From positions 434,001 through 498,000 of the forward strand of contig JBCAQO010000012.1 in the NCBI GenBank assembly GCA_039111635.1: a stretch of 64,000 nt of DNA, given 5' to 3'. The notes below the pieces were generated by a model. It saw only the letters and a list, made by a program, of their open reading frames with translations. It ran no database searches and had not been told where the DNA came from. Position numbers and translations under genes: made by a program. Origin of the DNA: Heterobasidion occidentale (Eukaryota > Basidiomycota > Agaricomycetes > Russulales > Bondarzewiaceae). Below, piece by piece: positions 48,310 through 61,443 of this stretch (position 1 is the stretch's first letter; the number at the start of each line of letters is the position of its first letter).

Positions 48310-49736
48310 ATGAGTGCACCTCCACTGACTCACGTTCACCAGGTTCGATGGCTACAGTTGTAAGTTAGGGGGCACTCTCTGCAGTAACGATTTGGGTTGA
48401 CTAGACCTGCAGGAGACGGACCCTGATACTTCTTTCCATCTCGTTTCTGTAGCGGAGCTCACAGGTGTGTCTTTTTTCTTGAGTTCTGCCGTTCACACAG
48501 TGGTGAACAACTGGTGACCGACAGGACACGACGATCGGTTTGGAACGTCGCCTGGAACCCAACCAAGCCTCTCTTAGCCACTTGCTCCGCAGACAAAACT
48601 GTCCGACTATACAGCTATGCTGAAGGAGCCGACTCGTCACCTGCATTCGCGCTGCATACATCCATCTCCACAGGGCATAACAAGACTGTACGCGCATTAG
48701 CATGGTCACCTTCTGGTATTACGCTTGCAACGGCTTCTTTTGATGCCAATATAGGCATTTGGCAAAGAGAGGGGAAGAGGAGGCGGGCGAGGAGGAGGCG
48801 GGCGGTTGGGAGTGCATGGCCTTGTTGGAAGGGCACGAGACAGAATGTAAGAGCGTCGCGTGGTCTGCATCGGGGAATCTGTTGGCGAGTTGCAGTCGCG
48901 ATAAGACTGTGTGGGTTTGGGAAGGTACGTTGCTCCAACATTCACTTGAATGCGAGGAGACCGATCTGAACTGGTACATGCAGCGGGTCCAGACCATGAC
49001 TTTGAGTGCATGGGCGTGTTAATGGAACACACGCAAGATGTCAAGGCAGTTGCGTGGCATCCACAGGAAGAAGTCAGTTTGTCCCTTCATACCACCGATA
49101 CTTGACTACCTAACTCCAGCTCACCTCGCTTACATAGTACAGATTCTTGCATCTGCCTCATATGACGACACTATAAAGCTGTACATCGACGATCCTAGCG
49201 AAGACTGGTTTTGCTTCGCCACGTTGAGCGGGCACACCTCGACGGTTTGGTCACTTGCTTGGTCTCCCGACGGTCGTTATCTGGCCTCCGCCTCCGATGA
49301 TTGTACGATCAGAATATGGAAAAGGGTAGGGGACCATGAGTGGGTGTGCGTGAGTATCCTAGAGGGGCATGACAGAACGATCTACGGTGTCAGCTGGGGA
49401 GTAGGGAAGAAGGGCGCCGACGACAGTTTCCTCGGGTGGGTGGCCAGTGCTGGCGGCGATGGTCGGATAAATGTTTGGGAGTGTACAGTACGTGATTTTC
49501 ATCCTTTGATTCATGCAATCCATCCTTATCTAAGCCCTATCATTCAGGAGTCGGCGAATGCGACGTCAAGGACGCCTCCAAACTTCAAGCTTATCGCGCG
49601 CATTGAAAATGCTCATGGTGTCGCCGACATCAATAGCATTGCGTGGTCTCCGCGAAAGGGTTATGAGAACTTTCTGGCAACAACGGGTGATGACGGTACG
49701 GCAAGGGTATGGAGAATGGTTCATGTAGAACGTTAA
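48310..49736 (+). CDS. CIA1: Cytosolic iron-sulfur assembly protein Cia1 (CIAO1), WD40
   Basis: WD40 propeller of the CIA targeting complex, which hands Fe-S clusters to cytosolic and nuclear proteins. The start ATG at 48310 ([16 protein letters not shown]) begins a series of small exons. The repeats are plain: [69 protein letters not shown] joined to [43 protein letters not shown] and [15 protein letters not shown], then the final [20 protein letters not shown]. Seven blades are expected and found. One frame break is in a run of four G (48771-48774) within an acidic loop. Its position beside the iron-uptake genes may be chance. Confidence 0.88.
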
Positions 49737-50035
49737 TATCATATCGAGAGAATTGTGACGTTTGCCATGACGCCGACGTCATGTACCCTCTCAGTATGCA
49801 AAATTGAAACTAGTAAGAAGCTCACGGTAGTTGTGTGAAACGGATCAACTACGATGATGTAGCATTGGCACCGTCCTTCGAGAAGAGACGGGTGCATGGC
49901 TGTGCTTGTTAAGCACATCAGCAGACTCACTACACATCTGAACGAAGTGGAGGTTTGCACCAGTCACAGCCTGAAGAGGGCTGTTGGTAAAATTATGGCT
50001 CCAATGCGAAGAAAGAGAAGCCATTTGGGTTCCAA
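49737..50035. other. Convergent 3' region, CIA1 / SEH1
   Basis: About 300 bp shared by the two 3' ends. No feature recognised. Confidence 0.5.
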
Positions 50036-51684
50036 TCAATCTATCACTCCGTTATCATCCATTTCCACATCACCTCCAGGTTGTTCCTCTGCTTGTTCTA
50101 CTGTAATATTCCCCGCTGGCCGCCATACATTGCCAGTTGTTGCTTTCCATAATCGGATTCGGCCGTCATTGCCTGCTGACGATAGGATGGTTCTATTGAA
50201 AGATGGAAAGTCAGCAAGATACAGGAGAAAACATCTGTAGAACGCATGTACCCTGTAATATTCCACTCCACGCGGCCCACGGTAGACCTATAGACAGTCG
50301 CATTAACCAACTGAAACATCCTGCACATGGAAAGAAGGCATACTTGTGATGATCGAAATCAGCCACAATACTGCAAGTCCATCGTGTTTCGTCGGCTTCT
50401 GCTCGCTCGTCGTTTGATGCAGGAGGTTTGAGACGCCATATTCGTACATGTCCGTCGCGTCCACCCGTGGCAATCAGATGATACGACCGACCGCAGCAAG
50501 GTGCCCATGCCACAGACGTGATAGCGGAGGGGACTGGGCCATCGTGGTCCATCGCTTGTGAGATATTTGCAAGTGTCGACGAATCATGTTTAGGGAATGG
50601 ATCGAGAGTGAGAAGGGTTGTCGGGCGGCGAGCGGGTGTAAATTGAATAATCTGCAGACTCAAACAGGTAAAACAAACGGAATGTTGAGAAGGTAGCCGG
50701 AAAAAGTACTTTGACGATGCCGTTGGTCCCGCAGCTGGTTGCGATGATTTCGCCCCAATATCTTTCCTTGCACCAAGAAATGGACCAGCCTCCATCTGCC
50801 TCCCTGTTACCCGTTCCTGGTCGGCTCGAAGGCTGATTTTGATGTTGCTGCAATGCATTAGCTACCATAGAGGGAGGCGGCCCTTCGAGTGCGGCGTGTG
50901 TTTGTGTAGGCGTGGCTGCGGCAATGGTTTGCGTGTGCGAGACGGAGGCGGAAGACATAGAGGGGATAGAGAGAACGTCAACTTCTTCGATCAGTTGCCA
51001 GTTAGTCAATGATGGCGCTTCTAGACACTCGTAGATGCGAATGTGGTTGTCAGAAGATATTGTGGACTAAGGGAGGTGCCACAGACAAGGTAAAGAAAGC
51101 TTAGAAGACAAGAGCGATGGGCAAAGATATTTGACGCACGAGCTTCAGACCAAAATGATGTGGAGCAAACTCAACACCCCGAACACTCCCCTTGGCATCA
51201 GTATTCACGGCGCGTTCTACCCAACGCGAATCTGACGCTGAGGAGGGTGCATTGCCGTTGAGTTGTGGCTGGTCGATGTCGGGGGTCGTCTCTTCCCAGA
51301 CTTTTACTGAGCGATCGAACGACCCAGAGGCTATGATGGACCCGAATTCGGGGTGAGCCCAGCTAACCCTCGACACCGCTGCGTCGTGAGCCTGCCAAAC
51401 AGTACATGAAATTCAATCTTCACACTAGACGAAGAGGACGCACCTTCCAGTCACTGGTGGCACTCCAGATCCCATTCTGCTCATCGAGTTGCCATATTTT
51501 TATTCTGGGCCAATGAAATGACAGGGGATGTCATGGCATGAGTCAAAATTGAGATATAACGAGAGAACAACCAAAAGCCTGACCTTTGATCAACACTGCA
51601 CGTGGCGAGGCGAAGCCCATAGAAATCGTAGGCTGCATCTGTAACGAGGTCGTTATGCGCGTTTTGTATGAGCCCTGTTTGCAT
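50036..51684 (-). CDS. SEH1: Nucleoporin / SEA complex subunit Seh1, WD40
   Basis: WD40 protein of the Nup84 (Y) complex and of the SEA/GATOR2 complex. The start chosen is the ATG at 51684 (MQTGLIQNAHNDLVTDAAYD), because LVTDAAYDFYGLRLATCSVD is the canonical first blade; an in-phase ATG at 51795 would add 37 residues. Next blades: AAVSRVSWAHPEFGSIIASG, SVRGVEFAPHHFGLKL, ISSDNHIRIYECLEAPSL, WGEIIATSCGTNGIVK, AITSVAWAPCCGRSYHLIAT and TILSSAGNDGRIRLWKAT. The tail VEMDDNGVID ends at 50036. Several small introns. A loop rich in Ser/Thr/Gln between blades is longer than in yeast. Confidence 0.85.
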
Positions 51685-52071
51685 TGTCTTGATTCTCGTG
51701 TTTTCTTCAGTGATGGTGGCCGACTCAGATGTGTGCGTGTTCAAGAACGTTTCAAGTTGGACGCGAGGAGTGAGACGCGCCTCGAGTTGCCTCATCTACT
51801 ACTCCACGGTCACGAACTTGACTTACGCGGTCACCTTCAACCTTCCATGCACAATTCAATATTCAATCCCATTTCATGCTTCCGTTCCCGCATGTCGACT
51901 ACTCTACGCAGCATATCTCGTCTGGAAACTGACTGTGGAACCCACTGTCTTGTGACTGAGCAAATGCCGATGTTCTACCGAACGACATAAATACTAGCTA
52001 TTCAAACGTTGCTCCCATCTTTCCCATCTCTCGCGCTGCCCCAGATACATACTGAACAGCAGTGCTGAAAC
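51685..52071. other. Divergent promoter region, SEH1 / GH1
   Basis: About 390 bp. Pyrimidine-rich just before the GH1 start. No further gene. Confidence 0.5.
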
Positions 52072-54520
<2,449 letters not shown>

Positions 54521-55053
54521 AATTGTACAAGTATCTCAAATCTCGATGTCTCCAATGTACGATATTTTGAAGGTGTACAATATTTGTGGGTGACTAAAGA
54601 GTCTCAAAAGTTGAAGGCTGTGATATTGTTGAGAAGACTTTTTGGTTTCGTAAATGGCGCAGTGAGCGCTGTTGCCGCCCTCAATTCTTGCCTAGAACGC
54701 TGACCATTGCAATGAAACTGCTTCATCCACAGAATAAATGTCGGCGAGTGTGTTCTTTGTCGTTGTCCAACGTTTATAGAAAAACAAGAGAATGCAAGCT
54801 GACGTCTTCTATATCCTTAGTGTGAATCACCACGATACACTCTTTCGACGGCATCCATTTCGTCAGGGAATTTATTTATTCTTTGACAACCCGTGCTCCA
54901 CTGGCCATTTGTCTCTCCGTCACATTGCGCAGATCACCTGTAGCTATTACTTCGGGCCCGCCTATTCTCCTGTCTGGTTTCACTGAGATCTAGGCACAAT
55001 GTGCCCGCGACTTTTGTTACATTCATGACGACTACCCATTCTTTTGTACCATT
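54521..55053. other. Convergent 3' region, GH1 / GH5
   Basis: AT-rich. A 64-codon frame (54792-54986) is not convincing. No gene assigned. Confidence 0.5.
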
Positions 55054-56727
55054 CTAAGCAACTAAGCCATTTGTGCTCGGAGCCATTGCACCAGAGACAA
55101 GGAGGGTGTCGGTCCAGGTGGTACCGCTAGCAGAGGGGGTCTCACCAAGGACGTAGGTGGCGTAGAAGTTTCCGGCCGCCCATCCTACATATCCGAGGTA
55201 GACTAGTCGAAAGATTGCACCATCAACATCAGTCTACCGGTGGAGGCCATCGTGGGTGCCACTTACCATCGGAATTGGCAGCCTGGTAGGCGATCTGTGA
55301 GTTCATATACATAACGCAGTCATCGCCGTTGCCGCCGCCAGTCTCGGTGTTGAACGCCTGGCGACCGTTGCAGCGAAGCCACTGAGCGAGAGGCTGCCAT
55401 GCCTCGCTGATGTTGTCTGTCACACATTCTGCGTGCGTACCACTTCACGACAGGCTTCAGCATTGTATCAACGATTTGATATGTGACTCACGAGTTGTCG
55501 GAGTCAAGGTACTTGTGCACGTCGAAGATGAGGTTGATCTTGCTGCCGTCCGGGTTCGTAACTTTGTTGAGCGCATCCGCTGAGCCGTTGCTCACAAATG
55601 TGGCGGCAGACGTCCAATTGTTTCCCGGGAGGAGGATGAGCTGAGTTGTTGCTCTGTGTAGATGAAATGGTATCAGAAGAATACGAGCACCTGAGAAGAC
55701 TCTCCATTACCCTGCTTGGCGGATGGCCGTAACAGCAGCCTGCACACTAGCCGCCCATGCAGTGATATCAGGGACATCATGAGGTTCGTTCATGCTGTAC
55801 GAACGTGAATCAACGAAGGAGCCCGCCATTGCAAGCGTAAACACATACACGCCAAAGATGATCTTCGAATTCGTCGCGTACTTGGCCGCAATTCCAGACC
55901 ACAGTGCAGCGAACTGGTCATTCGTCGGACCACCCTGACCGATGATCCCCGAGTTCCAGCGCGCATAGTTGTGAACGTCGATGATGCAGCTGGCACCAGT
56001 AGCGAGGCACGCCTGGACCAAGGCATCGTACTTCACGAAGTTGTCCTCGTCGATGGCCCCGCCGAGCACGTCGTTCGTCAAGAACTGCCAACCGACAGGA
56101 AGACGGAAGACGTTGTATTTGTCGTCGTTGACGAAGTGCTGCATCTGGCCTGCACCGTCTGCGCCGTAGTACTCAGTCAGGGGAGGCCAGGCCGCGCTCG
56201 CGGTGCAACTGCCGTCGCTGTTGCAGCCAAAATCGAAGCCCGCGATGTTGACACCTGCGAATTGGAGCTTTCCCGCAGAGGAGGGTGGAGAGTTCGCCGC
56301 ACATGAGCCGGTGCTAGCGGGCGGGGCAGATGTTGAGGAACTAGAGCCTGCCGAGGAGCTTGCGACAGTGGAAGCCGATGCTGGCAGACATTGGGAGTAA
56401 TCTGACAGCAAGATCAAGGCTATTGTCAAAATCAATATAGAGGTGCAAGGTACTGACAGTCGCCCTGAGCTGTGCACACAGCGCCGGAGACACAGGTAGT
56501 GTCACCTGTCCATCCCTTTCAGCAGATGGGTCAGTTTATCATAATCTCTCGGGGTAAATCACTCACAATCCCACCACCTACGTGAATCAAATGGAGCCAA
56601 GTCAGTACAATACGGCGCCGTATCTAGGCATTGTTGGCATACACTGAGCATAGAGAGCTTGCTGGGCCTGCACAGAGGAGACGAGAGCGCCGAAGATGGC
56701 TATAGTGAAGAGCGTGCTCGAAGTCAT
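55054..56727 (-). CDS. Secreted GH5 endoglucanase with N-terminal CBM1
   Basis: Endo-beta-1,4-glucanase of the fungal Cel5A/EG2 type (GH5, probably subfamily 5). Signal peptide MTSSTLFTIAIFGALVSSVQA, then a CBM1 cellulose-binding module assembled from small exons: [28 protein letters not shown], with the aromatic and Cys pattern of the family. A Ser/Thr/Ala linker follows. The catalytic domain has LQFAGVNIAGFDFGC, FRLPVGWQFL, CIIDVHNYARWN, the acid/base Glu in FG-MNEPHD (spliced) and the nucleophile Glu in FNTETGGGNGDDC. It ends APSTNGLVA at 55054-55056. About six short introns. It should attack crystalline or amorphous cellulose outside the cell. Confidence 0.9.
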
Positions 56728-56780
56728 TTTGCAAAGGTGAAAAGTATGTCTCGGACAGAGTAATGCCCATGCCAGCATCC

Positions 56781-56788
56781 CTTTATAT
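56781..56788 (-). promoter_or_regulatory. TATA box of the endoglucanase gene
   Basis: ATATAAAG on the minus strand, 54 bp before the start codon at 56727. Well placed for a strongly expressed secreted enzyme. Confidence 0.55.
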
Positions 56789-57358
56789 GGTTCCGCCAAG
56801 GTGATGAAGGAAGAAGAGAAGAATAGGATATAACCGCGCGCAAGTCCGCAGGGGTAAGCGATGAAAGAGGGCCGAAATCCTTCCGAGAGCTGATGTAGTT
56901 GGTCCAACACTAGAGAGCGGGAAGGGTTCACCGAGAAGAATTATAGGCGAGTGATGCTGAACCCGGATAATGCTCGTCTCAATCTCGGGCATGGCCCACC
57001 GATACTCGACGTTCGGTATGTTCAACAGTCATGATGAAGCTGATTTTACACTGTTTGGACTATAACAGACAAATGGAATACTTCGACGTCGTTGAGAACA
57101 GAGAGCCCCAACATGCGTGCGCCGATGAAGCGGCCTGAAGCGATTGTTACTCGGGCGGATATTCATCTTCAGAATCTCGGGAACTCGAGTCGTCAATTTG
57201 CAGGATATTTTCTAGAGAACAATGGGTCAATTCAAATGTCATTCGATTGAACGGCATCATCTGAGCCAGAAGTGTATGATTGGGAGATGGTGAGCATTGG
57301 GGCAGACGACTTCGACAACGAGGAGACAACGATGCAACGGAATGGGCAAGCGGAGGCC
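56789..57358. other. Upstream region of the endoglucanase
   Basis: No recognised gene. Probably holds regulatory sites for carbon control, but I could not identify a convincing one. Confidence 0.4.
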
Positions 57359-57478
57359 TTAGCGGGACTTGCCGGGAGCATATTTAGGTAAGCCACCCTG
57401 TCGATTCTGGCGCTTGGGACTCTCTTCTGTGGCCATCTGTTCAGCTTTCTCGACCTCTTTACCGATTGCATCAGGTCC
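57359..57478 (-). CDS. Possible terminal exon of a small unknown protein
   Basis: After a plausible TTTAG acceptor the frame reads GPDAIGKEVEKAEQMATEES and then GGLPKYAPGKSR with a stop at 57359-57361. The sequence is hydrophilic and looks coding. No upstream exon was fixed and no family was recognised. Confidence 0.3.
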   Translation of the reverse strand, partial: GPDAIGKEVEKAEQMATEESPKRQNRQGGLPKYAPGKSR

Positions 57479-58100
57479 CTAAATGATGCTGAACATCATG
57501 CTTCATGGCTCGGAAGAAGCACAAAAAACTGCTTCATCTTGATCGATATCAAATCATGTCTCCTTGCTGCCCATACACTTGTTTAGTATCTCGTATCAAC
57601 GAATGGGCATCCCGTCCCCCTTGATATCATCACCCCAGTCACTGTGGGAGATTGTAGGCGCCTCTGAACACGACTTGCAGCGACTCCAGGGCGCGTTCTT
57701 TTATCTGCAAGTTTGCTTCAATCACTACAATATGGTGGAGCAGCACTGAGTGCATGTGTGTTGACCTCCTTCAAGCGTATCCCACGAAATTACCCACACT
57801 GTAATTCAATGTATGGTACGGCAGGTTCATCGATAGGAAAGTGAATTTTACGCGAATGAGCTTTAATATGTATGTACTTCACGCAAAGATCTCAGTTTGG
57901 CTTGTCTAGGTCCTCACAAAGGAACCACCTGCAAGCGCTCGAACTTAAGCGCCCATCATCATTGATGAGATGCCGCCGGGACGCGTCAGACCGTCAGAAG
58001 ATGCGCGCGGCCCCACTGACAGGCGGCATCCCTTTCTATAAAAGTAAGTCCTCATCCCAATTCGCGACCGTCCAACCTCCTTCCATCCTCGAGCAGAATC
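57479..58100. other. Intergenic, upstream of the NmrA-like gene
   Basis: No gene seen apart from a 61-codon frame at 57564 that is not convincing. It carries the TATA box listed next. Confidence 0.45.
58037..58044 (+). promoter_or_regulatory. TATA box of the NmrA-like gene
   Basis: TATAAAAG, 57 bp before the start codon at 58101. Confidence 0.5.
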
Positions 58101-59013
58101 ATGAAGGTCCTCTTAACGGGTGCCACAGGCGTCGGTGCGTCCGCAGCCGTGACCACATCCTCCAGTCTCTTTCTTGGGTCGCTGATCATCAATCATCGAC
58201 ACAGCCGGTCTTGCAACCCTCAGGGCACTGCTCAAAGACCCCTCCGTGTCTCACGTCACAGTCCTCGCGCGCCGCCCGCTCCCCACCTGGGTGAAACTGC
58301 CCGGCAGCCCGCCCTCATCCTCGTCCGACTCACCCCCGACGCACCCAAAGCTCACGTCCCTGACCCAGCCGTCGTTCCTGTCCTACCCGCCAGACCTGCT
58401 CCCAACGCTCGCAGAGCACGACGCCTGCATCTGAGCCCTCGGCACGGCCTCGCGCAACGTCTCCGAATCAGAATACGTCGAGATCACAGAGGGCTACCTG
58501 AGCGCGTTCTTAGGGGCGCTGAAGGAGGCGAAGGTGGGCAGCGGCGAGAAGCCGTTCAGGTTCGTGTTCGTGAGCGGCGGCGGGGCAGACTCGAAGGGCA
58601 AGAGCATGATCTTGTTCGCTAGGTCGAAGGTAAAGCATCCAACCTTTTGAGTTTACCGTTTCAAACTACATGTTCGTTGACGTGATGTCGCATTCTAGGG
58701 CCGCGCAGAGAACGCGCTGTTTGATTTTGCGGATGGCTCGTCAGGAAAGGTCAAGGCGTCTGTCCTCCGACCTGCCTATTTCTTCCCATCACCGGAGTAT
58801 CCAGAGGACGCACAGCATCAACGCGGGGCGACGGCGCGCTTCATGCACACTATAATCTCGCCGGTGTATTCAGCGATTTCCATGGTCATACCCGCCGAGA
58901 ACCTTGCCGAATTCGCGATTCAGGCGGCCAAAGGGATGTGGGAGGATAAGGGCAGGCTCTTTGAGAATGGGGAGATGAACAAGTTGGTAAAGCAAGCCCG
59001 CGAAAGTACCTAG
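58101..59013 (+). CDS. NAD(P)-binding NmrA/HTATIP2-like oxidoreductase, with an in-frame TGA
   Basis: Atypical short-chain dehydrogenase with a Rossmann fold. Three exons, with introns 58135-58204 and 58630-58698. The cofactor loop MKVLLTGATGV joins AGLATLRALLKDPSV across intron 1; HVTVLARRPLP, then HDACI, then ALGTASRNVSESEY follow. Between HDACI and ALGTA the conserved Trp codon is TGA (58432-58434), a stop in frame. Later blocks are intact: FRFVFVSGGGAD, GRAENALFDFA and VKASVLRPAYFFPSPEY. This is one substitution (TGG to TGA), unlike the indels elsewhere. The gene may be an allele-specific null, an early pseudogene or a sequence error; the function otherwise would be an NADPH-dependent reductase or sensor. 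Confidence 0.65.
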
Positions 59014-59125
59014 ATGACCCCATGAGTTCACGAGTACGTACCAAATAATAATAATTTATTCTCCGTCCTGGGCTAGTGCAATAGACATGGAGCCCCCCAG
59101 CAGCAGATCCAAGTCTAATCTATAT

Positions 59126-60574
59126 TCAAAATCTTTGAAGCGTCTTCGCCAACTTATCCTTGACCGCATCGTTCTCTTCTTCACTCCCAACGGTAATCCG
59201 CAAGCATCCCGCGCACCCTTTCTCTCCGCCACGATACCGAACGACGACGGCCTCCTCCTCCGCCATCGCCTTGTACACCTTTTGCGCGCGCATTGTCCGG
59301 CTTCGAGCCGGTGCGGTCCAGCACGGGCACCAAGACGAAGTTCGCGTCGTGCGCGCCGATCGCGGGGCCGAGGCCGAGCGGTGCGAGGTCGGAGAGCGCG
59401 GCGAGGAGAGAGGCGCGAGATGCGGTGAGCGCGGAGACTTTGGATTTCATCGTGCTGATGGAGGAGGGGAGAGGGCGCGGACGGCGAGGTGGGCGGTGGG
59501 CGTAGAGATATTATAAGGTGCCTTCGTGTTGGAAAGGATCTGGATGAGTGGGGGTTGAGCGAGCGCGACGCCCATCCTGGATGAAGAAGATAAGATGGGT
59601 GTTTGGTGATGATGCGTAGTTGCGAAAGCTGAGGAAATGTCCTGCGCACCTGATTGCGGCAAGGCCAAAGCTTTTGCTCAGTGTCTGCAGGACACACACA
59701 TTCGCGTACTCTGCGATGAGCGCAGTAGCACTGCTACCCTCTGTGGCGAAATCGATATATGCTTCATCGACGACGACGATGCCTTTGAATGATTCGTACT
59801 CGAGGAGTGCGCGGACCGAAGAAAGGGGGATGAGCGTGCCGGTGGGATTACCCGGCGAGCAGAGGAAATGAGTTTTATGGAGGGGTCAGCTTCAACAGCC
59901 TTCTTCACCTATCGTTTGCGCACCAAGGCAGCAGCGATTCAGCATATATATGTCGACAACTGAGGGGAGGGGAGAGCTCACACCTCGTGAACCCGAAGAC
60001 TGAACCGACCCTTTTCTCCACCTTCACCGGACTCTGCACCAAGCTCTAGGTCAACCTTGACGACCTCGACATCGTTCACCTGCGCACACACAGAGTACAT
60101 CCCGTACGTCGGCGGCGTCGTCAGGATCTTCTCTTTTCCTGGCGCGACGCACACCCGTATGAGCAGATCGATCACCTCGTCCGACCCGACGCCCAGGAAG
60201 ACGTGGTCCGTCCCCGGCAGCGCGCGCAGCTCTGCGATGCGTGACTTGATGGACGGGTGCGAGGGGTCGGGGTAGCGGTGCAAGTCCAGCGCCAGCATCG
60301 CGTCGACCTCGGGGGCGTCCACGGCATCCCCGCTCGACCGAGACGACGCCTCGGCGGATATCGAGTGCCCCAGCGCGTTCTCATTCGCGTCGAGGAGGAT
60401 GCCCGAGGAATAGTCGTCGCGCGCACAGCGGTAGGGGTGCAGAGAGAGGATGTTCGGTCGGATGACGCGCTCGATGTCGAAGTGGGCAGGTTTTGTGGGT
60501 GTAGCAGAGGGAGCGAGACCTAGGATGGGCATGTTGAGAGATGGTTGCTGTGTGGAGGGTTGAGAGATATGCAC
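59126..60574 (-). CDS. HIS5: Histidinol-phosphate aminotransferase
   Basis: PLP enzyme of histidine synthesis (imidazole-acetol phosphate to histidinol phosphate). Start at 60574 (MHISQPSTQQPS) or, more in line with the family, at the ATG about 14 codons later (MPILGLAPSA). Blocks: RPNILSLHPYRCARDDYSSG, LLDANENALG, HRYPDPSH, FLGVGSDEVIDLLIR, TPPTYGMYSVCA, PGNPTGT, VVDEAYIDFA and the PLP lysine in TLSKSFGLAAIR. The C-terminal end LRITVGSEEENDAV leads to a stop at 59126-59128. Frame breaks occur near 59866 (A/T run) and in a GC repeat near 59287. Two or three short introns. Confidence 0.88.
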
Positions 60575-61443
60575 TTGGGAGTGGATGGACTCATGTCAGT
60601 TGGATGACTCGACCACAAATTTGCAACTGAGATTTCGTCCGATTCGATCTCGGAGACCTCCGTGCGTACTCGTACAAACAGGGCCTTTTGTTCTTGCACC
60701 CAAACCACCAGTCCAGTTTACAATGCCCAAGAAGCGAGCATATGTGGTGCCCGGGACCTTTCGAAGGCTCACGTTCACTCTCTTGCACGAATGAAATAAT
60801 AACCACAATTGATGCCAGGTGTTGCCCGAAGGGCCATGGCATTTAAGGTATATTAGCTATATCTCAAAAACATACCCTGCGGACAATTCGAAGCAATGTT
60901 CGATGGGAATCAGCGATGCATAGCCGTGAGGCTTGAATTCTGGTGCAGATGCGACATGAGCGTAGGCTAGTGATAGACGTCGGGTAAATAACCAAAGCAG
61001 TAATAGCAAGCGACTTATATGTTAAAATACATAATGCAGATGAGAGCGACGAGGACGAGAAACGACAAATGCATACGGTGGTAGAACATGGTGCGGCGTG
61101 AATGCAGAGAATTTGAACCAAGAGAAAATCCGAGAGACCTGAGACTAGACAGAGAGAAACCTGGAAGGAAAGAAACCAAACAAACACGACATACCGCGCT
61201 CTCATCTATGTTTTGAAGGATGGAGATACGGACGTTAGATCAGGAATGAAAAAAATGATGAAATAGGGGCAGCTGAGATCGGAGACCCATCGTCCTTCGG
61301 GGAATCCGGGAGATGCCATCGAAGAGCAAGAGGACGAGGATTATAGACCGTTCGATGGCAGATACACCAAGCAAAGACGGGGAACATGCGAGGACCATGA
61401 GTCGTGCTAGGCGTCGAAACGCCAACGCCCAAAGCGACGTCCG
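60575..61443. other. Intergenic between HIS5 and the carboxylesterase
   Basis: About 870 bp with only short frames on both strands. No recognisable gene. It should include the HIS5 promoter and the 3' end of the esterase-like gene. Confidence 0.5.
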
